Source: Deltaproteobacteria bacterium HGW-Deltaproteobacteria-15
GTDB taxonomy: Bacteria; Desulfobacterota; DSM-4660; Desulfatiglandales; HGW-15
Reading direction: 5' to 3'
Length of the DNA: 49,236 nucleotides
Assembly: GCA_002840535.1 (NCBI GenBank)
Contig: PHBH01000052.1
Coordinates: forward strand, 1-49,236
Of the stretch, positions 1 to 8,460 are shown piece by piece. The notes beneath the pieces are model-generated. The model saw only the letters and a list, made by a program, of their open reading frames with translations, had not been told where the DNA came from and did no database searches. The first letter of the stretch is position 1. Each line of letters begins with the position of its first letter. A program made the translations under genes and the position numbers.

Positions 1-63
1 GTTTTACCGAAAAATGGAAGCTTCAATTTTTCAAAGAACAAATGACTCTAATTTCACCATACA

Positions 64-128
64 AGGAGCGAGCTCCTGCCCGCGATTTCTCTCGAGACGA
101 ATGAATCGCAACCGGGAGGTTGCTCCTA
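64..128. repeat. Palindromic intergenic repeat, GGAGC/GCTCC ends
   Basis: The unit begins AGGAGCGAGCTCCTG and ends GGGAGGTTGCTCCT, and internal CGCGATT and AATCGC words pair with each other, so the whole unit can fold. A partial copy (GATTCGCAACC-A-GGAGGTTGCTCC) lies at 3364-3388. It sits upstream of the porD promoter and does not overlap it. Confidence 0.7.
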
Positions 129-144
129 CATGCAACAAAACTGG

Positions 145-188
145 TTGACAGTGCTCTTGTCGTCATGGATAGTTGGGGTACAGTACCC
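145..188 (+). promoter_or_regulatory. Sigma70-type promoter with palindromic operator for porDABC
   Basis: TTGACA lies at 145-150, then a 17-bp spacer, then GATAGT at 168-173 (4 of 6 matches to TATAAT). Directly after it, over the expected start point, is a perfect palindrome GGGTAC-A-GTACCC at 176-188. The same arrangement and nearly the same 17-mer occur upstream of gntR at 18173-18218. By inference this is an operator for that GntR/FCD regulator. Confidence 0.6.
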
Positions 189-238
189 ATAAATGGAGCG
201 CCGTTACAGGCGTCTCGATAATCGGAGGAAAACGGAAC

Positions 239-517
239 ATGCTCAGGCCGTTTCAATTCAAGGAAGAGGCCGGATGGTCTCATGCGGATCAACTGCTCCT
301 TTGTCTGGACACGGGCAGCTGGCGGACGGTCCATCCAGTCGTCGATAACGACAAGTGCTCTTATTGCGGGTTCTGCTCCCTCTATTGCCCTGTCCAGTGC
401 ATGGCAAACAAGGGGGATCATTTCGAGCCTAATCTGACTTACTGCAAAGGTTGCGGCATTTGCGCAAGGGAGTGTCCCCGCAAGGCGATCGCCATGGAGA
501 AAGAGGGGGATTCCTGA
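239..517 (+). CDS. porD: 2-oxoacid:ferredoxin oxidoreductase, delta (ferredoxin) subunit
   Basis: A 92-residue protein with two [4Fe-4S] motifs: C40-x2-C43-x2-C46-x3-C50 and C69-x2-C72-x2-C75-x3-C79. This is the PorD pattern. It carries electrons from the TPP subunit to an external ferredoxin. The ATG at 239 was chosen because GGAGGAAA stands just upstream; a longer frame opens at 173, but that would start inside the operator region and lacks a ribosome site. It is the first gene of porD-porA-porB-porC, a complete four-subunit set. Whether the substrate is pyruvate or a branched or aryl 2-oxoacid cannot be told from this subunit. Confidence 0.85.
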   Translation: MLRPFQFKEEAGWSHADQLLLCLDTGSWRTVHPVVDNDKCSYCGFCSLYCPVQCMANKGDHFEPNLTYCKGCGICARECPRKAIAMEKEGDS

Positions 518-518
518 G

Positions 519-1724
519 ATGGTGAAAAAAGAAGAGAGCATGGCGGCCACAAAGGTGATCACAGGGAATTCCGCCGCGGCCTATGGGGCGATGCTTTGCC
601 GCCCTGAAGTCGTGGCCATGTACCCGATAACGCCCCAGACCGAGGTGGTGGAGGAGCTGTCCAGGTTCCATGCGGAAGGGCGCCTCGAAGCGGAGATGGT
701 GGAAGTGGAGGGTGAGAATTCGGCCATGAACATCGTTACGGCCGCTTCCGCCGCCGGCGCTCGCGTGTTCACTGCGACCTCGTCCTACGGCCTGGTCTTC
801 ATGTATGATGCCCTTCTTCAGACCGCCGGGTACAGAGCGCCTGTGGTCATGGTGATTGCGAACAGGGAAACTCCCGGCATTACAGGAGTCTCAGCCGGGC
901 AGCAGGATATGATCTCCACAAGGGATTCAGGATGGATTTCCCTTGTCGCATCCAACTGCCAGGAGATCCTAGACTCTGTCATCATGGCTTATCGCCTGGC
1001 GGAGGACTCTGAGGTACAGCTCCCGGTCATGGTAAACTATGACGGGTTCTATCTCTCCTTCCTGGCGGAGAAGGTGGAGATCCCTTCCCGAAAAAAAGTG
1101 GACGAATTTCTCTCGCCGCTCAAGAACCAGCCTCCCCGGCCGGTCCTCATCCCCGGAAAGCCGGCGGGCTTCGGGACCCACGGTCTTCTCGAAGGGTACA
1201 TCGAGTTGCGGTACAAACACTTTGCAGCCCTGGAACGCGCCAAAGGGAAATTCGAGGTCATCGACAGGCTGTTCGGAAAACATTTCGGCAGAAGTTATGG
1301 TGGGCAGATAGATGCTTACAGGACCGATGATGCGGAGATCGTGCTTGTCGCTGCCGGGAGCGTGACCGGAACGGCACAAAGGGTTGTGGACCTCCAAAGG
1401 GAAAAGGGTGTCAAGATCGGCCTGGTGCGCTTGCGCATGTTCCGGCCTTTTCCAAGAGAGCGGCTGGCCCAGGTCCTGAAGGGGAAGAAGGCTATCGGCG
1501 TGATCGATCGAAGCATCTGCTTCGGCTGGAACTGCGGGCCGATCTTTATGGAGATCCGCGCGCTCACGCCGGAGATCGGCCCGGTCCCCATGCAGAGCTT
1601 TATCTGCGGCATGGCAAATATGGACGTGAGCACCTACCAGATCGATCGAATGGTTGAGCTTGTCCAGTCCGCTTCCGCAGGGAACGCGTATCAGGAAGTG
1701 CGTTGGATTTCGATGGAGGAATAG
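519..1724 (+). CDS. porA: 2-oxoacid:ferredoxin oxidoreductase, alpha subunit
   Basis: A 401-residue PorA-type subunit. The YPITPQT motif near residue 36 and the acidic EGENSAMN stretch near residue 65 belong to the TPP-pyrimidine domain; the C-terminal half is the transketolase-C-like domain. With PorB it binds thiamine diphosphate and decarboxylates a 2-oxoacid to acyl-CoA, reducing ferredoxin. One base separates the porD stop from this ATG, so translation is probably coupled. The GGGGGA about 8 nt upstream supports 519; an internal ATG at 540 is the alternative start. A second, divergent PorA is encoded at 13717-14874. Confidence 0.88.
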   Translation: MVKKEESMAATKVITGNSAAAYGAMLCRPEVVAMYPITPQTEVVEELSRFHAEGRLEAEMVEVEGENSAMNIVTAASAAGARVFTATSSYGLVFMYDALLQTAGYRAPVVMVIANRETPGITGVSAGQQDMISTRDSGWISLVASNCQEILDSVIMAYRLAEDSEVQLPVMVNYDGFYLSFLAEKVEIPSRKKVDEFLSPLKNQPPRPVLIPGKPAGFGTHGLLEGYIELRYKHFAALERAKGKFEVIDRLFGKHFGRSYGGQIDAYRTDDAEIVLVAAGSVTGTAQRVVDLQREKGVKIGLVRLRMFRPFPRERLAQVLKGKKAIGVIDRSICFGWNCGPIFMEIRALTPEIGPVPMQSFICGMANMDVSTYQIDRMVELVQSASAGNAYQEVRWISMEE

Positions 1725-1730
1725 CAGCCG

Positions 1731-2660
1731 ATGGCGACGAAAAAGGGAAAACTGTCCAAGGTATTCGATTATTTTTCAGACCAGGATCCTTTTGCCCCGG
1801 GGGTGTCCTGTTGCGCAGGGTGTCCTCTTGAGCTGGCCCTCCGTTTCATGGGAAAGGTCCTGGGCAGAAAAGACATGGTCATCACCGGCACTCCCGGGTG
1901 CGCGAACCCCGTGCTCACCGGCCAGAACGTGGGGGCGTGGCACACGCTGACCTCCTATGGCACGCTCATGACGAGCGCCGCTTCCAACGCGACAGGGCTT
2001 TCGAGATATTATCGGAAGATCGGGCAGGATGCCACGGTGGTGTGCTTCAATGGCGACGGGTGTGCCGCCGATATCGGATTTCAGAATCTCTCGGGGGCAG
2101 CGGAGCGAAACGAGAAGTTCATCTATATCTGCTATGACAACGAAGGATACATGAACACGGGCGTGCAGAGGAGCAGCACCACTCCAGCGGGCGCCCGCAC
2201 CGCTACTACTCCGGTAGGCCCGATGAGGAGAGGGAAACCCACCCGGAGGAAGAACCTTGCTTTGCTCATGGCCATGCACTGGATTCCTTATGCGGCCACC
2301 GCAACGCTCAGCCATCTGGAGGACTTCGCTGAAAAACTCATCAAGGCGAAACAGAAAAAAGAAGAGGGGCTCTCCTTCATCCACATCTTCTGTCCTTGTC
2401 CCACAGGTTGGGGGGTTCCCTCGGACATTGCAATCGAGTTGTGCCGGACTGCGGTGAGGACCAACTATTTCCCGCTGTGGGAGGCGGAGAACGGTATTGT
2501 CCGAATAACTCACGAGGTCAGGAAACCCCGGCCGGTGTCGGAGTATCTCAATCTCGTGAAAAAGTTCAGCCACATGACCCCAGAAGAGCAGCAGGTTGTG
2601 CAGGACGGCATTGATTTCGACTATGCCTTTCTGACCCACCTGGCCAAGTTCAAGAAATAA
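1731..2660 (+). CDS. porB: 2-oxoacid:ferredoxin oxidoreductase, beta (TPP) subunit
   Basis: A 309-residue beta subunit. The thiamine diphosphate motif is clear: GDG at 108-110, DIGFQNLSGAAERNE from 114, and YDNEGYMNTG at 135-144. Cysteines 28, 31 and 57 near the N-terminus fit the ligands of the proximal [4Fe-4S] cluster. It follows porA by 6 bp, with GGAGGAAT upstream of the ATG. It is the catalytic partner of PorA. The region TPAGARTATTPVG after the TPP site is typical of the pyruvate/2-oxoisovalerate group, but substrate specificity cannot be assigned. Confidence 0.88.
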   Translation: MATKKGKLSKVFDYFSDQDPFAPGVSCCAGCPLELALRFMGKVLGRKDMVITGTPGCANPVLTGQNVGAWHTLTSYGTLMTSAASNATGLSRYYRKIGQDATVVCFNGDGCAADIGFQNLSGAAERNEKFIYICYDNEGYMNTGVQRSSTTPAGARTATTPVGPMRRGKPTRRKNLALLMAMHWIPYAATATLSHLEDFAEKLIKAKQKKEEGLSFIHIFCPCPTGWGVPSDIAIELCRTAVRTNYFPLWEAENGIVRITHEVRKPRPVSEYLNLVKKFSHMTPEEQQVVQDGIDFDYAFLTHLAKFKK

Positions 2661-2708
2661 GGATCTCGCAGAGCTCACAGAGGGAGCGAGAGAAGAAAGG
2701 AATCATGA

Positions 2709-3257
2709 ATGTTCGAAGTCAGGTTTCATGGTAGAGGGGGGCAGGGAGCAGTCGTGGCCTCCCGGGTGCTGGCCAATGCTTTTGTGAGGGAGGGGAAGTT
2801 CGGGTCCGCTTTTCCCATGTTCGGATTTGAGCGCCGGGGTGTTCCCGTGACCGCCTACGGTCGATACGATGACAAACCTATTCTTGAAAAGACCCAGATC
2901 TACGAACCCCACTGTCTCATCGTCCTTGACCCTTCCCAGAGCAAGACGCCCGGCGTGTACGAGGGATTGCGGAAAGGCGGGGTGTTGATCCTCAACAGCC
3001 CCAAAGAGCTGACTGCAAAGCCGCATGAAAACCTGGCAGTAGCGGGTTTGGCGAATGCGGACAAAATTGCCATGGAGGAGATCGGGATGGCGGCGCCCAA
3101 CATTTGCATGCTGGGTGTTCTTGCCGCGGCAACCGGGTGGATCAGGCTTGAATCCATCCTCGCCGGTCTGGAAGATTACTTCGAGGGCAAGAAACTCGAA
3201 GGGAACCGCAGATGCGCTGAACGAGGCTTCAAAGAGACAAACATCGTCCGATTTTAA
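2709..3257 (+). CDS. porC: 2-oxoacid:ferredoxin oxidoreductase, gamma subunit
   Basis: A 182-residue gamma subunit. It opens with the family hallmark FHGRGGQGAVVASRVLA (residues 5-21), followed by FGFERRGVPVTAYGR near residue 40. This domain binds the CoA moiety in the complex. The ATG follows AAAGGAATC. It is the last gene of porDABC; no intrinsic terminator is evident in the next 230 bp, which hold only repeats. Confidence 0.87.
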   Translation: MFEVRFHGRGGQGAVVASRVLANAFVREGKFGSAFPMFGFERRGVPVTAYGRYDDKPILEKTQIYEPHCLIVLDPSQSKTPGVYEGLRKGGVLILNSPKELTAKPHENLAVAGLANADKIAMEEIGMAAPNICMLGVLAAATGWIRLESILAGLEDYFEGKKLEGNRRCAERGFKETNIVRF

Positions 3258-3363
3258 TTCCCCCATCTCCACTGCGCTCTGAGAAGCAGCTTGCAGTTAC
3301 ACCATGCGGTCATGTGCCCATTACAGCGGAGGACAGGCTGCTCGCGGTCTTTTTGGAGCTGGA

Positions 3364-3477
3364 TGATTCGCAACCAGGAGGTTGCTCCAGGAATTTTCGA
3401 GATTGCGTAAGCCGTGGCCTCCCAGGGGAGCACTTTCATGCCTGGCTGCTTACTGCTCACTGCTTACTGCTTACTTC
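3364..3477. repeat. Partial palindromic repeat plus CTTACTG stutter
   Basis: Positions 3364-3388 copy the right half of the element at 64-128. Positions 3447-3477 repeat the word TGCTTACTGCTCAC and its variants three to four times. The rest of the 238-bp porC to phosphodiesterase gap shows nothing else. Confidence 0.6.
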
Positions 3478-3495
3478 AATAGCTCGGGTGAGAGC

Positions 3496-4386
3496 ATGCA
3501 GGTGATCGGACACCGGGGCGCAGCAGGGCTTGCGCCCGAGAATACACTGGCGGGATTCAGGAAGGCGCTGGAACTCGGGGTGGACGGGATTGAGTTTGAT
3601 GTTCTCCTCACAGCGGACGGAGAGATCGTGGTCCACCATAACTTCGCGCTGAATCCCGACATCGCACGCATCGGTGGAAAATGGATACAGAGCTCGCCTC
3701 CTGCCGTGATAGGAAAGATGACTTTCAAAGAGATCCGGACTTACGATGTCGGACGGATCAATCCTTCTTCTTCATACTGCGCGCGTTACCCCGAGCAACA
3801 GCCGGCCGACGGCGAGCGAATACCTGCCCTACGGGAAATCCTTTCGCTTCTGAAGGAACGCGATGACCGGCAGACACGCCTCTGGATCGAGATCAAGACC
3901 TCGCCTGAAGAGCATGAGATGACGTCTCATCCCGAGTTCGTGGTGGATGCCGTGATTCGTCTGCTGGAAGAGGAACGCTTCCTTTCGAGAGCCCGGTTTC
4001 TCTCTTTTGACTGGCGCGGCCTGGTCCACGTTCATAGGACCGCTCCCGCAATGCCTGCGATCTTTCTCTCCGTCAGTTCACTCAATTTGGACAATATCCA
4101 GCATGGAAGACCGGGGCCCTCGCCCTGGATGGCAGGCATCGACATAGATGATTACAACGGCTCCGTTCCGGCAGCCGTAAGCGCGGCAGGAGGCCGCCAT
4201 TGGGCGCCTCATTACATGTCACTGACCCTGAAACATGTCGAAGAGGCCCACAGCCTCGGGATCAAGGTCTATGCGTGGACCCCGGATTCCGAGGGAGACA
4301 TGCTTCGCCTCATGAAGATGAAGGTGGACGCCATCATCACGAACCGTCCGGACATCCTCTCCAAGGTGCTGCAGAGAAACCCCTGA
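3496..4386 (+). CDS. Glycerophosphodiester phosphodiesterase family protein
   Basis: A 296-residue GDPD-family TIM barrel that would hydrolyse glycerophosphodiesters to glycerol-3-phosphate and an alcohol. Catalytic landmarks: H6-R7 (HRG), E15 (PENT), E33 and D35 (EFD), H48, and WIEIKT in the middle. The C-terminal part (KVYAWTPDSEGDML, then ITNRPD) is typical. The residue after H48 is Asn where Asp is usual. The ATG at 3496 was chosen because the HRG motif must lie near the N-terminus; the frame is open further upstream through repeat DNA. No signal peptide is seen, so the enzyme is probably cytoplasmic. Confidence 0.85.
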   Translation: MQVIGHRGAAGLAPENTLAGFRKALELGVDGIEFDVLLTADGEIVVHHNFALNPDIARIGGKWIQSSPPAVIGKMTFKEIRTYDVGRINPSSSYCARYPEQQPADGERIPALREILSLLKERDDRQTRLWIEIKTSPEEHEMTSHPEFVVDAVIRLLEEERFLSRARFLSFDWRGLVHVHRTAPAMPAIFLSVSSLNLDNIQHGRPGPSPWMAGIDIDDYNGSVPAAVSAAGGRHWAPHYMSLTLKHVEEAHSLGIKVYAWTPDSEGDMLRLMKMKVDAIITNRPDILSKVLQRNP

Positions 4387-4553
4387 GCAACAACCTTGCC
4401 CGTTCTACAGTATCTTGTGGAAAATCACGGTATAGCCGGTGAAAGGCTGAGAGCCGCCGGATGCGGTACTTTTGCGCCGGTCGTAACCAATGATTCCGAA
4501 GATGGGTGGGCCAAAAACCGGGGGGTTGAGTTGTCAAGCAATAATTGGTTGTT

Positions 4554-5447
4554 CTAGTTCAGTTGCGCCCTGATGGCATTCAGCTTGATCTCTCGGGCCA
4601 GTCTCTCTGCCATTTGCCTTTCGGCCCTTATCTCGATCAAGACGGTTTGCGGTTTGGTAATGACGGCCCCCCTGGCAAGACCGGCACGGAATGTCGGGGC
4701 GGTAGTCTCCCAGCTGCCAAGGAGCACCACCAGAGTTTCCCCGTCGCTCCTCCAGTAGGAATACTGTGTACCTGCGACGTCCACGATCTCGGCGTTTTTG
4801 GGCACCCACGCACGATCGGCGTTGACAAAGAAGGTGATCTGGGCTTCGCTGTGCTGTGGAATGCCAGCCGACATCTCCTTCGCCATCTGCCCCGATCGGA
4901 CCTTGGCAAGGTAAGCCTGAGCGATTTCCTCATCCAGCCTGTCCCGTTCGGCAGATACCTTCTTGATCTCGTCACCGATGCGGTCAGCCTCTGCCCGGTC
5001 CCGGCTCTTTCGAGACTGATTCCTTTCCACCTTCAGTTGGTCGTACTTCTTGTTAAGCGCAGCCATCCTTGCCTGCTGCTCGGGCGAGCCCTTGACGGCG
5101 TTAGCGGCGGCAGCGGCAGCGGCCTGATTCCGGAGTGCAGAGTTGTACTTGTACTGATACTGAAACGAATAACGATGAGGCGAGTCTTTGTGGCCGCCCG
5201 GGCAGTCCGGCATGAAGTCCCCACTCTTGGCGTCAGACAGGTCCTTCATCAACCAGTCCTGGGGCGCAGGGGGAATTGCGCTTTTCACGGCGGCATGCAT
5301 GGCCGCATAGACGATTTGCTCCTGCTTGGTGGCGGGACGGGATGGACAATCCCCGTCAGCAAGACAGTCTCCCGACATAAAACATATTATCAGACTCATA
5401 CCAATCAGAAATCGCACAAATGCTCCTTTTGAACGGCTGCAATTCAT
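4554..5447 (-). CDS. Exported coiled-coil protein of unknown function
   Basis: A protein of about 297 residues, family not recognised. It opens with a Sec signal peptide (basic start, hydrophobic FLIGMSLIICFM, likely cleavage after CLA). Next come a Cys-Pro-rich segment, an alanine run (AAAAAAAANA) and a strongly charged heptad region of about 70 residues (KKYDQLKVERNQ to RDRLDEEIAQAYL) that should form a coiled coil. A compact C-terminal domain has the WRSDGETLVVLLGSW segment. A periplasmic or envelope location is inferred. The ATG at 5447 was chosen to put the signal peptide at the start; the frame extends to 5495. It is divergent from the small exported protein at 5590. Confidence 0.6.
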   Translation of the reverse strand: MNCSRSKGAFVRFLIGMSLIICFMSGDCLADGDCPSRPATKQEQIVYAAMHAAVKSAIPPAPQDWLMKDLSDAKSGDFMPDCPGGHKDSPHRYSFQYQYKYNSALRNQAAAAAAANAVKGSPEQQARMAALNKKYDQLKVERNQSRKSRDRAEADRIGDEIKKVSAERDRLDEEIAQAYLAKVRSGQMAKEMSAGIPQHSEAQITFFVNADRAWVPKNAEIVDVAGTQYSYWRSDGETLVVLLGSWETTAPTFRAGLARGAVITKPQTVLIEIRAERQMAERLAREIKLNAIRAQLN

Positions 5448-5589
5448 GATTCCAGTTTCCAGAATTTTGTAAAGCATCATACCCCGGCAAGTCAAAATGG
5501 AAACAACGTTCTCCCCATTGACAAGAAAAATCAGGGGTCATAAAACACTGCATGTAATCTACGCGTTGAGTGGTATGAACGGAGGAGAT

Positions 5590-5916
5590 ATGAGGCTCAC
5601 GAGAATCGTGCTTATTGTAGTTCTCATGCTCATCGCAACCTCTGTATGGGCGGAGGATTGCTTCGAATCCTCTATCGTCAGTCCATCCCCTTTCATGGGA
5701 AGCGACGGGGAAATTTTTAAGCTGACCGACGGGTCTCAATGGAAGGTACGGTTCGAGGACGAGTACTTGTACGCGTACAATCCAAAAGTCACCATTTGTC
5801 CGGGGACCGGCAAGATGACGATCAAGGGAAAAACCCTCAAGATCGAAGCCATCAAACCCCCGCCAAAGTCAGAACTCCAAAATCCTTTTCCACTGGTACC
5901 GGGCCAAGATCGTTAG
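5590..5916 (+). CDS. Small exported protein of unknown function
   Basis: A 108-residue protein with a clear signal peptide (MRLTRIVLIVVLMLIATSVWA, cut before EDC). The mature part reads as a small beta domain with GEIFKLTDGSQWKV, YLYAYNPKVTI and GKMTIKGKTLKIEAIK. That pattern of alternating W/Y and turn glycines is like short periplasmic proteins of unknown function found in many proteobacteria. GGAGGAG lies 4 nt before the ATG; an in-frame ATG at 5575 is possible. It is divergent from the coiled-coil protein, with which it may share a control region. Confidence 0.6.
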   Translation: MRLTRIVLIVVLMLIATSVWAEDCFESSIVSPSPFMGSDGEIFKLTDGSQWKVRFEDEYLYAYNPKVTICPGTGKMTIKGKTLKIEAIKPPPKSELQNPFPLVPGQDR

Positions 5917-5979
5917 GAGCTTAGTCTGCGTAAACGGGGGCACATCTTGAATCGGGAATGAGTCCGAGGCTGCTGCTCG

Positions 5980-6002
5980 AAAAAAACACTGATGTCAATG
6001 TT
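5980..6002 (-). terminator. Intrinsic terminator after mtnA
   Basis: On the minus strand AACATTG-ACAT-CAGTGTT forms a 7-bp stem with one G-U pair and a 4-nt loop, followed at once by a run of six to seven T. It begins 3 bp past the mtnA stop codon. Confidence 0.65.
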
Positions 6003-6005
6003 AAC

Positions 6006-7049
6006 TCATTTTGCTTTTCGGAAAATTTTGTGAAGTTCTCTCTTAAAAGGGGGGCGGATCACCCCTGCTTCCGTGATGATGGCAGTAATATACCTGCTCG
6101 GGGTAACGTCGAATACGGGATTGCGTGCAATCACTCCTGAAGGTCCGAACATATTGCTCCGGATGCGGCAGATTTCCTCGCCGCTTCGTTCCTCGATAGG
6201 AATCTGATCCCCTGATGGGATGGACATGTCAATGGTAGAGAGGGGGGCTGCCACATAAAAAGGGATCCCGTTTTCCCTGGCCAGCACCGCCACCTGATAG
6301 GTCCCGATCTTGTTTGCGGTGTCCCCGTTCGCTGCAATGCGGTCCGCACCGGTCACCACGAGGTCGATCTCTTTTCGCCTCATGAGGCTGCCTGCCGCAT
6401 TGTCCGCAATCACCGTCACGGGGATGCTGTCTTCCATCAGCTCGAAGGCGGTGAGCCTCAGCCCCTGCAGCCAGGGCCTGGTTTCATCGGCAATGACACT
6501 GACTTTTTTCCCGGCTTCGACAGCCGCCCTGATCACCCCGAGGGCGGTCCCGTATCCGCCGGTTGCCAGAGAGCCGGCATTGCAGTGCGTCAGGATGGAG
6601 GCCTTTTTGGGAACGAGCTTCTGGCCGTTCCGGCCCATCCTGCGATTGATCTCGATGTCCTCCTCCAGAATCATCTGGGACTCCTGCCTCAGTGCTTGCT
6701 TGATCTCAGCAACAGGCTTTCCGGCCATATTCCTCACCAGTGAGGACATCCTCTCCACAGCCCACCTGAGGTTCACTGCCGTGGGACGAGCTTTGATCAT
6801 TGCTGCGGCCATTTCTCGAAAGCGTACACGGAAGCCATCATAGGATGCGGTCCGGACAGACAAACCGCCCAAGGCAAGCCCCATGGCGGCTGCCACGCCA
6901 ATTGCCGGCGCACCCCGGATGACCATGGTCTCAATGGCCCTGATCACGTCCTTATACCCTCTGCAAATAAACCATTCCACTTTGCAGGGTAACTTCCTCT
7001 GGTCGATCATCCGGACGTGATTGTCCTGCCATTCAATGGTGGGAATCAA
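6006..7049 (-). CDS. mtnA: S-methyl-5-thioribose-1-phosphate isomerase
   Basis: A 347-residue protein of the eIF2B-related isomerase family. It converts methylthioribose-1-phosphate to methylthioribulose-1-phosphate in methionine salvage. Catalytic residues are in place: C156 in THCNAGSLATGGYGTALGV and D236 in VTGADRIAANGD; RGAPAIG (45-51) marks the substrate site. The length is normal. No other methionine-salvage gene lies nearby, so the enzyme may serve a shortened salvage route. ilvE lies upstream on the same strand, 180 bp away across repeat DNA. Confidence 0.9.
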   Translation of the reverse strand: MIPTIEWQDNHVRMIDQRKLPCKVEWFICRGYKDVIRAIETMVIRGAPAIGVAAAMGLALGGLSVRTASYDGFRVRFREMAAAMIKARPTAVNLRWAVERMSSLVRNMAGKPVAEIKQALRQESQMILEEDIEINRRMGRNGQKLVPKKASILTHCNAGSLATGGYGTALGVIRAAVEAGKKVSVIADETRPWLQGLRLTAFELMEDSIPVTVIADNAAGSLMRRKEIDLVVTGADRIAANGDTANKIGTYQVAVLARENGIPFYVAAPLSTIDMSIPSGDQIPIEERSGEEICRIRSNMFGPSGVIARNPVFDVTPSRYITAIITEAGVIRPPFKRELHKIFRKAK

Positions 7050-7059
7050 CGCTCAACCT

Positions 7060-7200
7060 CCAAAAAAATGATGGGTTTCGCGACGCTCAACCCATCCTAC
7101 GGTCTATCCACAGATTCCACAGATTTCACAGATGACCTTTTCATCATAGAAAAAAGGAGTTCTCTGCGTTCTGCGCGTCCCTGCGGGAAATTTTTTTTGT
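7060..7200. repeat. Cluster of three short repeat families between ilvE and mtnA
   Basis: Three stuttered motifs lie side by side: ATGGGTTTCGCGACGCTCAA with CCCATCCTAC (7068-7100; same family as 23260-23290 and 33769-33900), CCACAGATTCCACAGATTTC (7110-7130), and TTCTCTGCGTTCTGCGCGTC (7160-7180). Nothing else is seen in this gap. Confidence 0.6.
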
Positions 7201-7229
7201 CTTACCTCTGATATCCGGACCTCTGACCT

Positions 7230-8303
7230 CTATCCTATCTTCTCCCTCCAGCCGTATGGGTCTTCCTTTTCTGCGTACTGGATGGCCACGATCTCGTTAT
7301 AGAGCCGTTGGGAAAGGTCCCCCATTTTGCCGCCCGCCACGATATGGTCTTTCCCCTTGTAGGTAATCTGTCCGACCGGACTGATGACTGCGGCGGTTCC
7401 GGTTCCGAACGCCTCCTTGAGTTGACCGCTTTCGGCCGCCCTGATGAGTTCGTCGATGTCGAGCGATTTTTCCGTAACCTTCATGCCCCAGTCTTTCACG
7501 ATGCGGAGGACGGAATCTCGCGTAACCCCGGGCAGAATGCTTCCGGTTAAGGGAGCGGTGATCACCTCGCCGTTGATCACGAAGAACATGTTCATGGTGC
7601 CCACTTCTTCGACATATCTCCGCTTCGCCGCATCCAGCCACAGAACCTGGGTAAATCCCTTTTTCTTGGCCTCCTCCGCAGCGAGGAGACTCGCGGCATA
7701 GTTAGCCGCCGCTTTGGCATTCCCTATGCCACCAACCGCCGCGCGGATGTATTTGTCTTCCACATAGATCTTTACCGGGTTCAGGCCTTCTTTGTAGTAA
7801 GCGCCGACCGGACCGATGATGATAAAAAACAGATAGGTCTTCGCAGGGCGGACCCCAAGATGGGGCTCGGTCGCAAGCATGGTAGGCCGGATGTAGAGAG
7901 AGGTTCCGGGGCTGCGGGGCACCCATTCGCGGTCTAGCATGATGAGCTTCTTCATGCCATCCATGACCTGATCTATCTCCACCTCCGGCATACACAGTCT
8001 TGCAGCGGAACGATTCAGCCTTAGATAATTCTCCCTCGCCCTGAAAAGATAGATGCCGCCGTCCTTTCCCCGGTAGGCCTTCAGCCCCTCGAAGATCTCC
8101 TGGCCGTAGTGAATGGCCATGGCCGCAGGATCGATCGCAAGGGAATGGTACGGCTCTACCCTCGGGCCGAACCACCCCTTTCCCTTCTCATAGTTCATCA
8201 GGAACATATGATCCGTAACGATGTCTCCGAAGCCCAGATTCGCTTCATCTGTCGGCTTCTTTTTCAACTGGTCCGGCCTGGCGGGGGTCACTTTGATTTC
8301 CAT
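7230..8303 (-). CDS. ilvE: Branched-chain amino acid aminotransferase
   Basis: A 357-residue class IV PLP aminotransferase of the long (BCAT) type. It swaps amino groups between Leu, Ile or Val and 2-oxoglutarate. The cofactor lysine lies in GIGNAKAAANYAASL; EVGTMNMFFV and TGSILPGVTRDSVL are the conserved C-terminal stretches; GPRVEPYHSL and YGQEIFEGLKAYR are the N-terminal ones. The ATG at 8303 has GAGGAG 8 nt upstream; the ATG two codons earlier is too close to it. Its 2-oxoacid products are possible substrates of the nearby 2-oxoacid oxidoreductases (inference). Confidence 0.92.
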   Translation of the reverse strand: MEIKVTPARPDQLKKKPTDEANLGFGDIVTDHMFLMNYEKGKGWFGPRVEPYHSLAIDPAAMAIHYGQEIFEGLKAYRGKDGGIYLFRARENYLRLNRSAARLCMPEVEIDQVMDGMKKLIMLDREWVPRSPGTSLYIRPTMLATEPHLGVRPAKTYLFFIIIGPVGAYYKEGLNPVKIYVEDKYIRAAVGGIGNAKAAANYAASLLAAEEAKKKGFTQVLWLDAAKRRYVEEVGTMNMFFVINGEVITAPLTGSILPGVTRDSVLRIVKDWGMKVTEKSLDIDELIRAAESGQLKEAFGTGTAAVISPVGQITYKGKDHIVAGGKMGDLSQRLYNEIVAIQYAEKEDPYGWREKIG

Positions 8304-8426
8304 GTTCATCTCCTCAAAAACGCATTCTCCAAATAAAACGGACTTATTAGCATAGATGTCCGTCAAAAACAATATCCCATTTCCAGCAACCGGGCCGGAT
8401 CATCCCGTCATTCGGAGTTACCCGCC

Positions 8427-8460
8427 TGGCCATCTTTGTGCCTTCGTGTCTTTGTGGCTA
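8427..8460. repeat. ACAAAGACAC-type repeat starting at the larA stop codon
   Basis: On the minus strand the repeat reads CCACAAAGACACGAAGGCAC directly after the TAG of larA. Related copies lie at 16634-16661 and 43196-43281. Confidence 0.65.

Noticed and set aside
1776..2678. 300-codon frame on the minus strand opposite porB
   Set aside because: The plus-strand frame has all TPP-binding motifs and operon context; the minus frame shows no family and no ribosome site.
4545..5432. 295-codon plus-strand frame opposite the exported coiled-coil gene
   Set aside because: The minus frame has a signal peptide and normal composition; the plus reading is a mirror product rich in Leu/Arg/Pro.
7050..7229. 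SAM riboswitch upstream of mtnA
   Set aside because: The gap contains only stuttered repeats; none of the SAM aptamer cores is visible.
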